A DNA stretch of 7,625 nt from Marinilabiliales bacterium (GTDB lineage Bacteria; Bacteroidota; Bacteroidia; Bacteroidales; BM523), in the NCBI GenBank assembly GCA_002869425.1, contig PKSZ01000550.1, forward strand, positions 1-7,625, read 5' to 3'. Positions 1 through 5,741 of the stretch are shown in pieces. Positions within the stretch are counted from its first letter, which is position 1, and the number at the start of each line of letters is the position of its first letter. The position numbers and the translations under genes were made by a program. The notes below the pieces were generated by a model. It searched no databases and had not been told where the DNA came from. It saw only the letters and a program-made list of their open reading frames with translations.

Positions 1-119
1 AAGAATCGTCTTGCCACATCTTGTCCAGCACCAATTTCAGCGAAAGAACCATAAATAGATTCATCGAGATTAATAGCCAGTGCTTTTCTTTTGGGGTTTG
101 TAATATCAGTTAGGGACAT
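1..119 (-). CDS. Conserved protein of unknown function, N-terminal 39 residues only
   Basis: The gene reads leftwards from an ATG at 119 and is cut by the window edge. The visible product begins MSLTDITNPKRKALAINLD and continues with YGSFAEIGAGQDVARRFF. From memory, this N-terminus (an 'NLD..YG.FAEIGAGQ.VAR.FF' signature) belongs to a conserved protein of roughly 480 residues found in Bacteroidota and cyanobacteria. It has been given inconsistent automatic names, and I know of no established function. No signal peptide or membrane segment is visible, so it is probably cytosolic. Its start lies 23 bp beyond the stop of the Rrf2 regulator on the same strand with no terminator between, so the two are probably co-transcribed. 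Coding identity is fairly sure; function is unknown. Confidence 0.75.
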   Translation of the reverse strand, partial: MSLTDITNPKRKALAINLDESIYGSFAEIGAGQDVARRF

Positions 120-142
120 AAATGCTTATTTGGTTAGTAATT

Positions 143-547
143 TTAATTTTCGATGAAATTGTCCAGTGTATCTTCTTTCATTTTAGAGACAAGTTGTCTG
201 GATATCTCTGTTCCATATCTGCCAATTATACAGAGGTTTTTCGGACAATATTGGTTATGTGCCGGGCATTGTTCAGTTTCTATTTCTCCTTCAATTGAAG
301 TATAAATATCATATAGTGAGATTTTGTTTGGCTCTTTATTCAGAATGAAGCCACCTGATGGTCCACGAATAGATTTAAGGTACTTATCCTTGACAAGTTT
401 TTGCATAACTTTAGCAACATGGTGTTTGCTGGCTCCAATGGCTTCAGCAATTTGAAGTATATTTACTTTGTTTTTGTTTTGTACAATATAAATCATGCCA
501 TGTATACCAATGCTTGCAGCTTCTGTAAAATATAAAATATTGGCCAT
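143..547 (-). CDS. Rrf2-family transcriptional regulator (probable Fe-S sensor), copy B
   Basis: This is a 134-residue protein of normal length for the Rrf2 family (IscR, NsrR, CymR), which are dimeric cytosolic DNA-binding repressors or activators. The winged helix-turn-helix spans about residues 27-70: recognition region around IAEAIGASKHHVAKVMQKL, then the wing RGPSGGF. Three cysteines at 94, 101 and 106 (C-X6-C-X4-C) sit where IscR and NsrR bind an iron-sulfur cluster. Glu9 in FTEAAS is placed like the Asp8 cluster ligand of NsrR; I infer a cluster from this. Roughly half of the first 107 residues match the regulator at 1820-2233 without gaps. The start is the only early ATG, preceded by a TAnnTTTG box and a tandem direct repeat that may be its own operator. 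It probably heads an operon with the gene to its left. The sensed signal (Fe-S status, NO or redox) cannot be told from sequence. Confidence 0.93.
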   Translation of the reverse strand: MANILYFTEAASIGIHGMIYIVQNKNKVNILQIAEAIGASKHHVAKVMQKLVKDKYLKSIRGPSGGFILNKEPNKISLYDIYTSIEGEIETEQCPAHNQYCPKNLCIIGRYGTEISRQLVSKMKEDTLDNFIEN

Positions 548-551
548 AATG

Positions 552-579
552 TGAGTTATACAAGTAATGAGTTACACAA
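552..579 (-). promoter_or_regulatory. Tandem direct repeat, candidate operator of the Rrf2 gene
   Basis: On the minus strand two 12-mers, TTGTGTAACTCA (579-568) and TTGTATAACTCA (563-552), differ at one base and start 16 bp apart. They lie between the -7 box and the ATG at 547, and the first overlaps the last bases of the box, a placement that suits repression of transcription start. Rrf2 proteins commonly regulate their own gene, so autoregulation is the simplest reading; this is inferred. Confidence 0.45.
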
Positions 580-584
580 ATATA
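577..584 (-). promoter_or_regulatory. Bacteroidota-type -7 promoter box (TATATTTG)
   Basis: TATATTTG on the minus strand fits the Bacteroidota consensus TAnnTTTG exactly and lies 29 bp upstream of the Rrf2 start at 547. No clear TTG element is found about 20 bp further upstream, so only half of the promoter is supported. Confidence 0.5.
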
Positions 585-635
585 ACATTATTGCCGAAAG
601 ATTATCATAAACTTTCAAAAATGGGGGTATACTGC

Positions 636-663
636 AAAAAAAAAGCTGCCCGGCAGGCAGCTT
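636..663 (-). terminator. Intrinsic terminator after the DHODH-like gene
   Basis: Read on the minus strand, AAGCTGCC (663-656) pairs perfectly with GGCAGCTT (650-643) around a 5-base loop and is followed by a run of T. It begins 22 bp after the stop codon of the flavoprotein gene at 686 and separates that gene from the following Rrf2 gene. Confidence 0.93.
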
Positions 664-685
664 GTATAATTAAGATTGTTTTTAA

Positions 686-1675
686 TTATTCAATTCCTGC
701 GAAGTATTTCATAAATTGAATTCTTTCGTAAGCAGCAGGATTGGCTGTATTTTCCTGGTTCATCTTGCCTCTGAAATCATCCAGTTTTGCATACTTATTA
801 TCGTCCATCCATTTTTCAAGTTCTTTAAGCATGTCAGGGATAATTTCAGGACCGTTTTGGTATACTGCTGTAGCCAATTGTACGGTTTTTGCGCCCGCAA
901 GAATTTGCTTGATAATACCTTCTCCTGAATGAATTCCTGTAGATGCAGAAAGATCCGTTTTTATTTTTGGAGACATCAATGCAATCCATCTCAGAGATGT
1001 GGAAATTTCTTCTGGTGTGCTGAAAATATTGTTGGCAACTACCTGCATTTTGTCAATGTCGATATCCGGACTGAAAAAACGGTTGAAGAGAACAAGACCA
1101 TTTATGTTTCCTGACCAGCTTAATTTTTGGATCAACTGGGCCAAACCTGCAGAATAATAACTCATTTTTAAAGCAATAGGAATGGATATTTCTTTTCTAA
1201 CCTTTTCTGTTAGATCAAAATAGAATTTTTCATTCTTCTCACTATCATTTTTTTCATCTGATGGCAATACAAAAGCATTTAATTCAAGTGCATCGGCACC
1301 AGCAGCTTCTATTTTCTTAGCAAAAGAAGTCCATTCTGTTGAAGAAACGCAATTAACACTAGCAATAACGGGTATGTGAACCGCTTTTTTTGCATCTTCA
1401 ATAAGTTTGAGATACTGTCCAACGTTTTCCTGCTTTGTATAGTTGCTAATATAGTCAGCAGCTTCCGGATAAGTACTTAATGATGCGTCATTTTCAACTG
1501 CCTTATTGGCTTCCATTGTAATTTGTTCTTCAAAAATGGATTTAAGAACAATAGCTCCAGCTTTGTTTTTCGCTATTTTTTTTATGGATTCAATATTGTT
1601 TGTCAATCCTGAACTTCCAACTATGATTGGATTGTGTAACGATAAACCAAGGTATGTTGTCGTTAAGTCTGCCAT
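686..1675 (-). CDS. Dihydroorotate dehydrogenase-like flavoprotein
   Basis: This is a 329-residue cytosolic TIM-barrel protein of the class 1 dihydroorotate dehydrogenase (PyrD) superfamily, probably binding FMN. Family features in order are: LGLSLHNPIIVGSSGLT at 9-25, the VLKSIF lysine (K45), IASVN at 104-108, LELN at 130-133, IALKMS with the FMN-site lysine K170, and the STGIHSGEG phosphate-binding loop at 245-253 followed by AGAKTVQLATAVY. True class 1 enzymes carry an N-x-S-C-P-N motif after LELN whose Cys (or Ser) is the catalytic base. Here the segment reads NAFVLPSDEKN, with no candidate base. It therefore fits the 'DHOD-like' subgroup of unknown substrate, and I would not call it PyrD. 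It is a single-gene unit with its own terminator, between two Rrf2 regulators; no other pyrimidine gene is in the window. The ATG start gives a normal N-terminus. No convincing promoter box was found upstream. Confidence 0.92.
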   Translation of the reverse strand: MADLTTTYLGLSLHNPIIVGSSGLTNNIESIKKIAKNKAGAIVLKSIFEEQITMEANKAVENDASLSTYPEAADYISNYTKQENVGQYLKLIEDAKKAVHIPVIASVNCVSSTEWTSFAKKIEAAGADALELNAFVLPSDEKNDSEKNEKFYFDLTEKVRKEISIPIALKMSYYSAGLAQLIQKLSWSGNINGLVLFNRFFSPDIDIDKMQVVANNIFSTPEEISTSLRWIALMSPKIKTDLSASTGIHSGEGIIKQILAGAKTVQLATAVYQNGPEIIPDMLKELEKWMDDNKYAKLDDFRGKMNQENTANPAAYERIQFMKYFAGIE

Positions 1676-1774
1676 GTTTGATTGTCTTGTGTTAATACTT
1701 TAAATGTCGAATGCTAATATAAAAGAATTTTGTTGAATAATATTTACCAAAGCAAGTGTTTCATATCAATGTTC

Positions 1775-1800
1775 AAAAAAAAATCCCCTTTCGGGGATTT
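1775..1800 (-). terminator. Intrinsic terminator with GAAA tetraloop after Rrf2 copy A
   Basis: On the minus strand AAATCCCC (1800-1793), loop GAAA, GGGGATTT (1788-1781) is followed by a T run to about 1775. The stem is perfect at 8 bp and the loop is a stable GNRA tetraloop. It starts 20 bp after the stop codon at 1820 and isolates this regulator from the flavoprotein gene downstream. Confidence 0.93.
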
Positions 1801-1819
1801 CTTCATATTGTAAAGTTTT

Positions 1820-2233
1820 TTATTTGATCATATCAGTCAGGTACAAGTCTAGTGTCTTGGAAGCAAGAAACTCTTTGAATTCAATCGTCATTTTTTTTGT
1901 AATGTTTTCAAGTATACACCTGGTAAAAGGGCATTCAGGATTTTCAACCGGACAATCTGCAACATCAATTCTTCCTTCAATAGACTCATAAATATCAAGT
2001 AGAGATATTTCCTTCGGTTTTTTCTTAAGCGTAAATCCACCATAAGGTCCTCTGTTGGAGTTCAGATAGTTGTCTTTGACCAGCCTTTGTAATATTTTGG
2101 CAACATGATGTTTTGATGAACCTGTAAGCTCTGATATTTTAATTACATTAAGATTTTTATCTGTATTTGCAATTAGTACCATGCTGTGTAACGCAATTGA
2201 AGAAGCCTCTGTAATTGAAATTATACTTGTCAT
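1820..2233 (-). CDS. Rrf2-family transcriptional regulator (probable Fe-S sensor), copy A
   Basis: This 137-residue Rrf2 regulator is a paralogue of the one at 143-547. The DNA-binding domain includes KISELTGSSKHHVAKILQRL at about 32-51 and the wing RGPYGGF at 61-67. KHHVAK, LVKD, RGP and SIEG are identical in the two copies. Cysteines at 94, 101 and 106 have exactly the same C-X6-C-X4-C spacing, and Glu9 (SITEAS) is conserved, so an iron-sulfur cluster with an acidic fourth ligand is plausible. The copies diverge mainly after residue 107. The ATG at 2233 is supported by an exact TAnnTTTG box 27 bp upstream. It is a monocistronic unit ended by a strong terminator. The flavoprotein gene comes next on the same strand and is a candidate target, as is the regulator itself; neither is shown. 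Confidence 0.94.
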   Translation of the reverse strand: MTSIISITEASSIALHSMVLIANTDKNLNVIKISELTGSSKHHVAKILQRLVKDNYLNSNRGPYGGFTLKKKPKEISLLDIYESIEGRIDVADCPVENPECPFTRCILENITKKMTIEFKEFLASKTLDLYLTDMIK

Positions 2234-2260
2234 ACAATAAATTTTAATTAATCATATGTT

Positions 2261-2268
2261 CAAAATTA
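2261..2268 (-). promoter_or_regulatory. Bacteroidota-type -7 promoter box (TAATTTTG)
   Basis: TAATTTTG on the minus strand matches TAnnTTTG exactly, 27 bp before the Rrf2 start at 2233. No good TTG element lies at the expected distance upstream; the area is simply AT-rich. The rest of the gap (2234-2464) holds no gene, and I see no strong terminator for the peroxiredoxin operon there, only weak AT palindromes near 2445. Confidence 0.5.
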
Positions 2269-2464
2269 TAAAAGTTAGTTTATGAAAAAAATGTTTTAAA
2301 ACTGTCAGGTAAGAATATTACTGCATCAATATTAGTTTATACACTTTAGTTTTTTGAAAGGTTCTGGTAATTAAATACATACATACACTAATATTCTCAA
2401 TGAAACTGTAAAACGAAAAGATATTTTAAAGCATGTTTATTGTATATTATATATAATGAGTAAG

Positions 2465-2923
2465 TTAGTTTATTTTGCGAATTACTTCAAGTGATTCTTC
2501 AATATGCTTTTCTATCTTTAATTGAGAATTGAAGATATGTTGTACTACAAGATCTTTATCTGTAACATATGTAACTCTGCCGGGAAGGATTCCCAACATA
2601 CTTTTGGGTACGCCAAATAACTTTCTTATTTTTCCGTCCGGATCACTCAATAATATAAAAGGAAGTTGATGATGATCTTTGAATTTTTTATGAGATTCTT
2701 CACTATCAGAGCTGATACCAATAACTGTAGCACCATGATCTGTGAAATCCTGATAAGCATCTCTAAAGGCGCAGGCTTGTGCTGTACATCCTGGTGATTC
2801 ATCTTTTGGATAGAAAAAGATAACTAGCTTTTCCTTGCCTTGAAAGCTATCAATATCAATTAGCTTGTTGTTCTGATCTTTAAGAGAAAAAGATGGAATT
2901 CTGTCGCCGATTTTAATCTTCAT
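2465..2923 (-). CDS. bcp: Peroxiredoxin, BCP/PrxQ type (thiol peroxidase)
   Basis: This 152-residue cytosolic thioredoxin-fold protein has the normal length of the BCP (bacterioferritin comigratory protein) family, which reduces hydrogen peroxide and organic hydroperoxides at a cysteine recycled by thiols. The active-site segment YPKDESPGCTAQACAFRD (38-55) holds the peroxidatic C46 and, five residues on, the resolving C51 typical of atypical two-cysteine PrxQ enzymes. Ser43 replaces the usual Thr of PxxxTxxC, a tolerated change. R116 in GRVTYV is the likely conserved active-site arginine. The start ATG overlaps the stop of the upstream amidotransferase gene as ATGA, so translation is probably coupled. 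As last gene of the operon it may protect the oxygen-sensitive radical SAM enzyme or remove peroxide made by the pathway; that link is inference. Confidence 0.94.
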   Translation of the reverse strand: MKIKIGDRIPSFSLKDQNNKLIDIDSFQGKEKLVIFFYPKDESPGCTAQACAFRDAYQDFTDHGATVIGISSDSEESHKKFKDHHQLPFILLSDPDGKIRKLFGVPKSMLGILPGRVTYVTDKDLVVQHIFNSQLKIEKHIEESLEVIRKIN

Positions 2924-3609
2924 ATTATATTAAAAAAATTAGTAAGTATTTTATGATTATGTTGGATGGTTTTGGCCTGTATTAATTCAGGAAGATTGAT
3001 GCTGTAGTGTTGTTTCAGAAAGTTGAATATTTCAACTGCTTTTTCCAAATTGTATTCAGGATGAAACTGAATTCCCCAAATTGGATTTGTTTTGTGTCTA
3101 ATGGCTTGGATAGAGCATTGGTCTGACGATGCAAGGCTGATAAAATCTTCAGGAACTTTATCAACTTCAAAGAAATGCGACGTCATGAACATGTGGGATG
3201 TAATACCATGAAATAAGATATCTTCTTTCATTTTAATTTTGTTCCAGCCAATTTCAGCCTTTGTCATGCGAGTAATAATATTATCATCGCCATATACTTT
3301 TGCCAGAAATTGGTGTCCAAAACAGATTCCCAATACAGGTTTACTTTGTTTGTCAAAACTAGCAATTAATTGCTCCAACGATTCAAACCATGGATGATTG
3401 TCTATTATATTTTGTTCAGATCCTGAAATAATTAAGGCGTCAAAATTTCCACTAGAAACCGTATGACTATTCATTGCTTTAACAAAGGAAGTAGGAATAT
3501 TCAGTTTTTCCTTTTTGATAATGTTATGGATAGAGTCTTCAAAAGAATATGCCAGCTGTGAATCTGTAAAACAGTTAATCACCAGAATCTTTTTTGAGGG
3601 TATTATCAT
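2920..3609 (-). CDS. Class I glutamine amidotransferase domain protein
   Basis: This is a stand-alone 229-residue GATase1 domain, the size of GMP-synthase-like amidotransferases. The triad is complete: nucleophile C96 in LGICFGHQ, then H183 and E185 in IQFHPEY. An oxyanion-type loop IISGS lies at 60-64. Such domains release ammonia from glutamine for a partner synthetase, or act as gamma-glutamyl hydrolases; no synthetase domain or partner gene lies in the window, so the acceptor is unknown. It overlaps its neighbours at both ends by ATGA (start with the VOC gene stop, stop with the peroxiredoxin start), which ties it to this operon. No signal peptide is seen, so it is cytosolic. The MIIPSKK start gives a normal beta-strand 1 (KILVINCF). 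Family is sure; substrate is not. Confidence 0.92.
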   Translation of the reverse strand: MIIPSKKILVINCFTDSQLAYSFEDSIHNIIKKEKLNIPTSFVKAMNSHTVSSGNFDALIISGSEQNIIDNHPWFESLEQLIASFDKQSKPVLGICFGHQFLAKVYGDDNIITRMTKAEIGWNKIKMKEDILFHGITSHMFMTSHFFEVDKVPEDFISLASSDQCSIQAIRHKTNPIWGIQFHPEYNLEKAVEIFNFLKQHYSINLPELIQAKTIQHNHKILTNFFNII

Positions 3610-4073
3610 GAATCAAGAATGCTTTCAATAGCTGCTTTTTCAATAGAAGTTTTGTCACAAATCTGGTCAATGTTATAACCTTCTGAATGCATTCTTTTTA
3701 CAGATATATCAAGGCTTTCCCCAAATGCAATAATGTTATCATCAGGATCGTATATGCGGAAAGTTTTTTGACCCCAGCTTTCTTCTTCTATAGGATGCAA
3801 GAACCGGGTATTGTTATTTCTATGCACATTGTAAACCTCCTCAATATTTTCGCATTCAAAATACAATTCAAAGGCATTGTTATCCTTGTTGTTTGAAATA
3901 CGGCTGCTTAATTTGTGATTTGCTTGTATTTCGTATAACGAAATTCCTGATAAATAACTTACGCTTTTTCCAAAATCCTGAATTGCAATAAGTCCAATGA
4001 CTTTTTCGTAGAAGTTTCTTGAAGCGTCAATATTACTGACATATAAAACGGTTGAATGGAATACAGGTTTCAT
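3606..4073 (-). CDS. VOC-fold (glyoxalase/bleomycin-resistance family) protein with helical tail
   Basis: This is a 155-residue protein with one VOC domain covering about residues 1-120. It opens with FHSTVLYVSNIDASRNFYEKVIGL (4-27), contains AFELYFECENIEEVY (67-81), and ends its second beta-alpha module with QKTFRIYDPDDNIIAFGES. H6, E69 and E119 are in the positions usually used to bind a divalent metal, so it could be a metal-dependent lyase, isomerase or dioxygenase; VOC members also include drug-binding proteins, and I cannot choose. Residues 122-155 form a charged helical tail, with EGYNIDQICDKTSIEKAAIE resembling a short helix-turn-helix. It is cytosolic, the first of three genes overlapping by ATGA, and starts 64 bp after the KamA-like gene with no real terminator between. 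Confidence 0.88.
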   Translation of the reverse strand: MKPVFHSTVLYVSNIDASRNFYEKVIGLIAIQDFGKSVSYLSGISLYEIQANHKLSSRISNNKDNNAFELYFECENIEEVYNVHRNNNTRFLHPIEEESWGQKTFRIYDPDDNIIAFGESLDISVKRMHSEGYNIDQICDKTSIEKAAIESILDS

Positions 4074-4137
4074 AACTAAACTTTTTGTAAAGTTATGAAA
4101 TTCTCATTATTGTAGACTATAACACGCCAGTTATTAA

Positions 4138-5489
4138 TTAGTTGTAAAATTCTTTTGTGTAAATCATTTCTTTTAACGTATGATCTACTTTTGGATATTT
4201 TTTTTCGTAAAAGAAGTTTTCTTGTCCAAATGCTGGTTTTAGATCATCCAGCCAGCTTGCTTTTTTGTCAAATTTAGCAAAGAAAGGTAAATGAACCCAT
4301 TCAGGATTGCGGCCCTGGAGGAATCTCAAAACAAAAACTTTTTCACCATTGATTGCAGAAACACCCAGAATTTGAACTTTCCCGGGAGATGCAGACATGC
4401 TAGGTCCTCTTACTGTACGGGCAATTCCGCTGACAGATCGATAGGCTTGTCTGAATATATTCCAAGCCTCGTATAGTGGAATAGAAAAGTAATGTTGGGC
4501 TCCTGTATCGCGAACCATAAACATATAGTATGGGATGCAACCTAGTTTTACCTGCTTGTTCCACATTGCTTGCCATACTTTCGGATCATCGTTGATATGT
4601 CGAAGTAGTGGTGACTGTGTTCTAATTTGTGTACCTGTGGCTCTAATTCTTGCAATAGCTTTTTCAACTTCTGCCGTATCTAGTTCGTTGGGATGGTTGA
4701 AGTGGGCCATGAGAGCTACTTGTTTTCCTGACTTATTGGCTTTTTCCAGCAGACGTAGCAAGTCATCAGCATCTTTGTCTTTTGTAAATCGATAGGGCCA
4801 GTATGCCAGTGATTTTGTGCCAATTCTGATGTTTTGAACATGTGGTAGATCAGCATCAATAATAGCGTCAATGTAATTGGCAATATTTTTTGTGCGCATA
4901 ACCATTGGATCGCCTCCTGTGAAAAGGATATCCGTAATCTCAGGGTGTAATCTCAGGTACTGAATCATCAGTTCAGATTCACGCATTGCAAATTTATAGA
5001 CATCCAGATTTGTAAACTGTGGCCATCGAAAACAGAATGTACAATATGCATGACAGGTTTGTCCATTTTTAGGAAAGAACAGCATTGTTTCTTTGTACTT
5101 ATGTTGTATCCCTGTTAGCTTAACACCATCAATTTGTGGAACATTTTTTTCAAGTTGACCTGCAGGATGCGGATTTAAGTCAAGTCTGATATCATTTACA
5201 ATTTTAGATATTTCATCGGCAGAGGCATTATTTTTAAGAAGTGATGCAACTTTTTGGTAATGATTTTCCTTTAGCATGCCTTTTTGAGGGAAAGTAAGTT
5301 TGAAAATAGGATCATTTTCAAAATGATTCCAGTCAATGAGTTTGTTTACAACATATGAGTTAACTTTAAACGGAAGGACTTTCCCAACTACATTTATATG
5401 AAATTTTTGTTCATCTGAAAGATGCTGATTTATTTGGTTTATTGTTTGTAATTGTTGAGATTATAAACTTTGTACTTTTCAGAAATCAT
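4138..5489 (-). CDS. KamA-family radical SAM protein (lysine 2,3-aminomutase-like), frameshifted near codon 16
   Basis: The intact frame (5277-4138) codes for 379 residues, but the true gene begins upstream, probably at the ATG at 5489, and would give about 450 residues if one base were restored (see the 5' entry). Numbered from the Met at 5277, the radical SAM cluster motif is C75-x3-C79-x2-C82 (CHAYCTFC), followed by the SAM-binding FTGGDP at 119-124. KamA-type signatures IGTKSLAYWPYR (152-163) and AHFNHP (191-196) follow. The lysine that would hold PLP is K300 in SASPGK, whereas lysine 2,3-aminomutases have PGGGGK. The segments where aminomutases carry substrate-binding aspartates (near 255 and 293) have V and S in my alignment by eye, so lysine is probably not the substrate. 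It is an oxygen-sensitive cytosolic enzyme if made, and the first gene of a probable operon. Restart at internal 5277 would drop 71 residues. Confidence 0.88.
5278..5489 (-). other. 5' part of the KamA-like gene carrying a 1-base frameshift
   Basis: In the frame of the KamA-like protein the sequence stays open from 5277 up to 5460, where a TAA lies at 5463-5461. The 61 codons contain no ATG, GTG or TTG, yet encode family-like sequence such as VVGKVLPFKVNSYVVNKLID and DPIFKLTFPQKG. In another frame, an ATG at 5489 opens MISEKYKVYNLNNYKQ and stops at TAA 5441-5439. Adding one A inside CAATAAAC (5444-5437), to give CAAATAAAC, joins the two as NLNNYKQ-INQINQHLSDEQ with no stop. The repaired text would be a tandem CAAATAAAC/CAAATAAAT, a likely slippage site. 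So either the gene is damaged or one base is missing from the sequence. Confidence 0.85.
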
Positions 5490-5494
5490 AAGGC

Positions 5495-5499
5495 CCTCC
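5495..5499 (-). promoter_or_regulatory. Shine-Dalgarno site deciding the upstream start of the KamA-like gene
   Basis: GGAGG on the minus strand ends 5 bases before the ATG at 5489. A site this strong is uncommon in Bacteroidota-like sequence, and none is seen before the Met at 5277, where the upstream bases are coding. It supports 5489 as the original start. Confidence 0.6.
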
Positions 5500-5607
5500 A
5501 CTATCTTTTGTAAAATCCAGTGCGAAACTAAAAAAATACTTCAAACTGCCCAAAATACATGCTTTTTTTTACGGTCATTTCCTATATTTTTATACTTCGT
5601 AAACATT

Positions 5608-5644
5608 CTGTTATATTTAAGTGATTCAGTAAATAGTATAACAG
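5608..5644. repeat. Bulged inverted repeat in the divergent intergenic region
   Basis: Left arm CTGTTATATTTA (5608-5619) pairs with right arm TAAATAGTATAACAG (5630-5644) over 12 bp, with a 3-base bulge in the right arm and a 10-base loop. The outer 8 bases, CTGTTATA/TATAACAG, match perfectly. There is no T run on either side, so it does not look like a terminator. It lies just upstream of the candidate promoter of the plus-strand gene and may be a regulator site. The rest of the 5490-5741 gap holds no credible gene. Confidence 0.5.
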
Positions 5645-5678
5645 TTGATTTGTGCATAAAAGCTATCAGAATAAAGTA

Positions 5679-5686
5679 TAACTTTG
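5679..5686 (+). promoter_or_regulatory. Bacteroidota-type -7 promoter box (TAACTTTG)
   Basis: TAACTTTG is an exact TAnnTTTG match 55 bp before the ATG at 5742. A TTTG at 5649-5652 could be the -33 element, but the spacing of 26 bases is longer than usual, so the assignment is tentative. Confidence 0.45.
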
Positions 5687-5741
5687 AAAAAATATTTTAC
5701 AGTTGTTTAAATTTAATAGAATACAGATCGGTTTTTTTGGG

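Noticed and set aside
716..1703. Several 60-70 codon plus-strand frames over the flavoprotein gene
   Set aside because: All are antisense to a well-supported protein family member and have no family resemblance of their own.
2434..2464. AT-rich palindrome (TTATATATAA) after the peroxiredoxin gene as a terminator
   Set aside because: It is purely AT and short, with no T tract; low-complexity sequence explains it.
4079..4094. Small hairpin AACTTT/AAAGTT between the KamA-like and VOC genes
   Set aside because: The stem is only 6 AT-rich base pairs with no following T run on the minus strand, so it is too weak for a terminator.
3687..4795. Plus-strand open frames opposite the VOC and KamA-like genes
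   Set aside because: They are antisense shadows of strongly conserved coding sequence.
5437..5460. Programmed -1 frameshifting as an explanation for the split KamA-like start
   Set aside because: I see no X-XXY-YYZ slippery heptamer and no obvious stimulatory stem after it; loss of one A from a CAAATAAA repeat is simpler.
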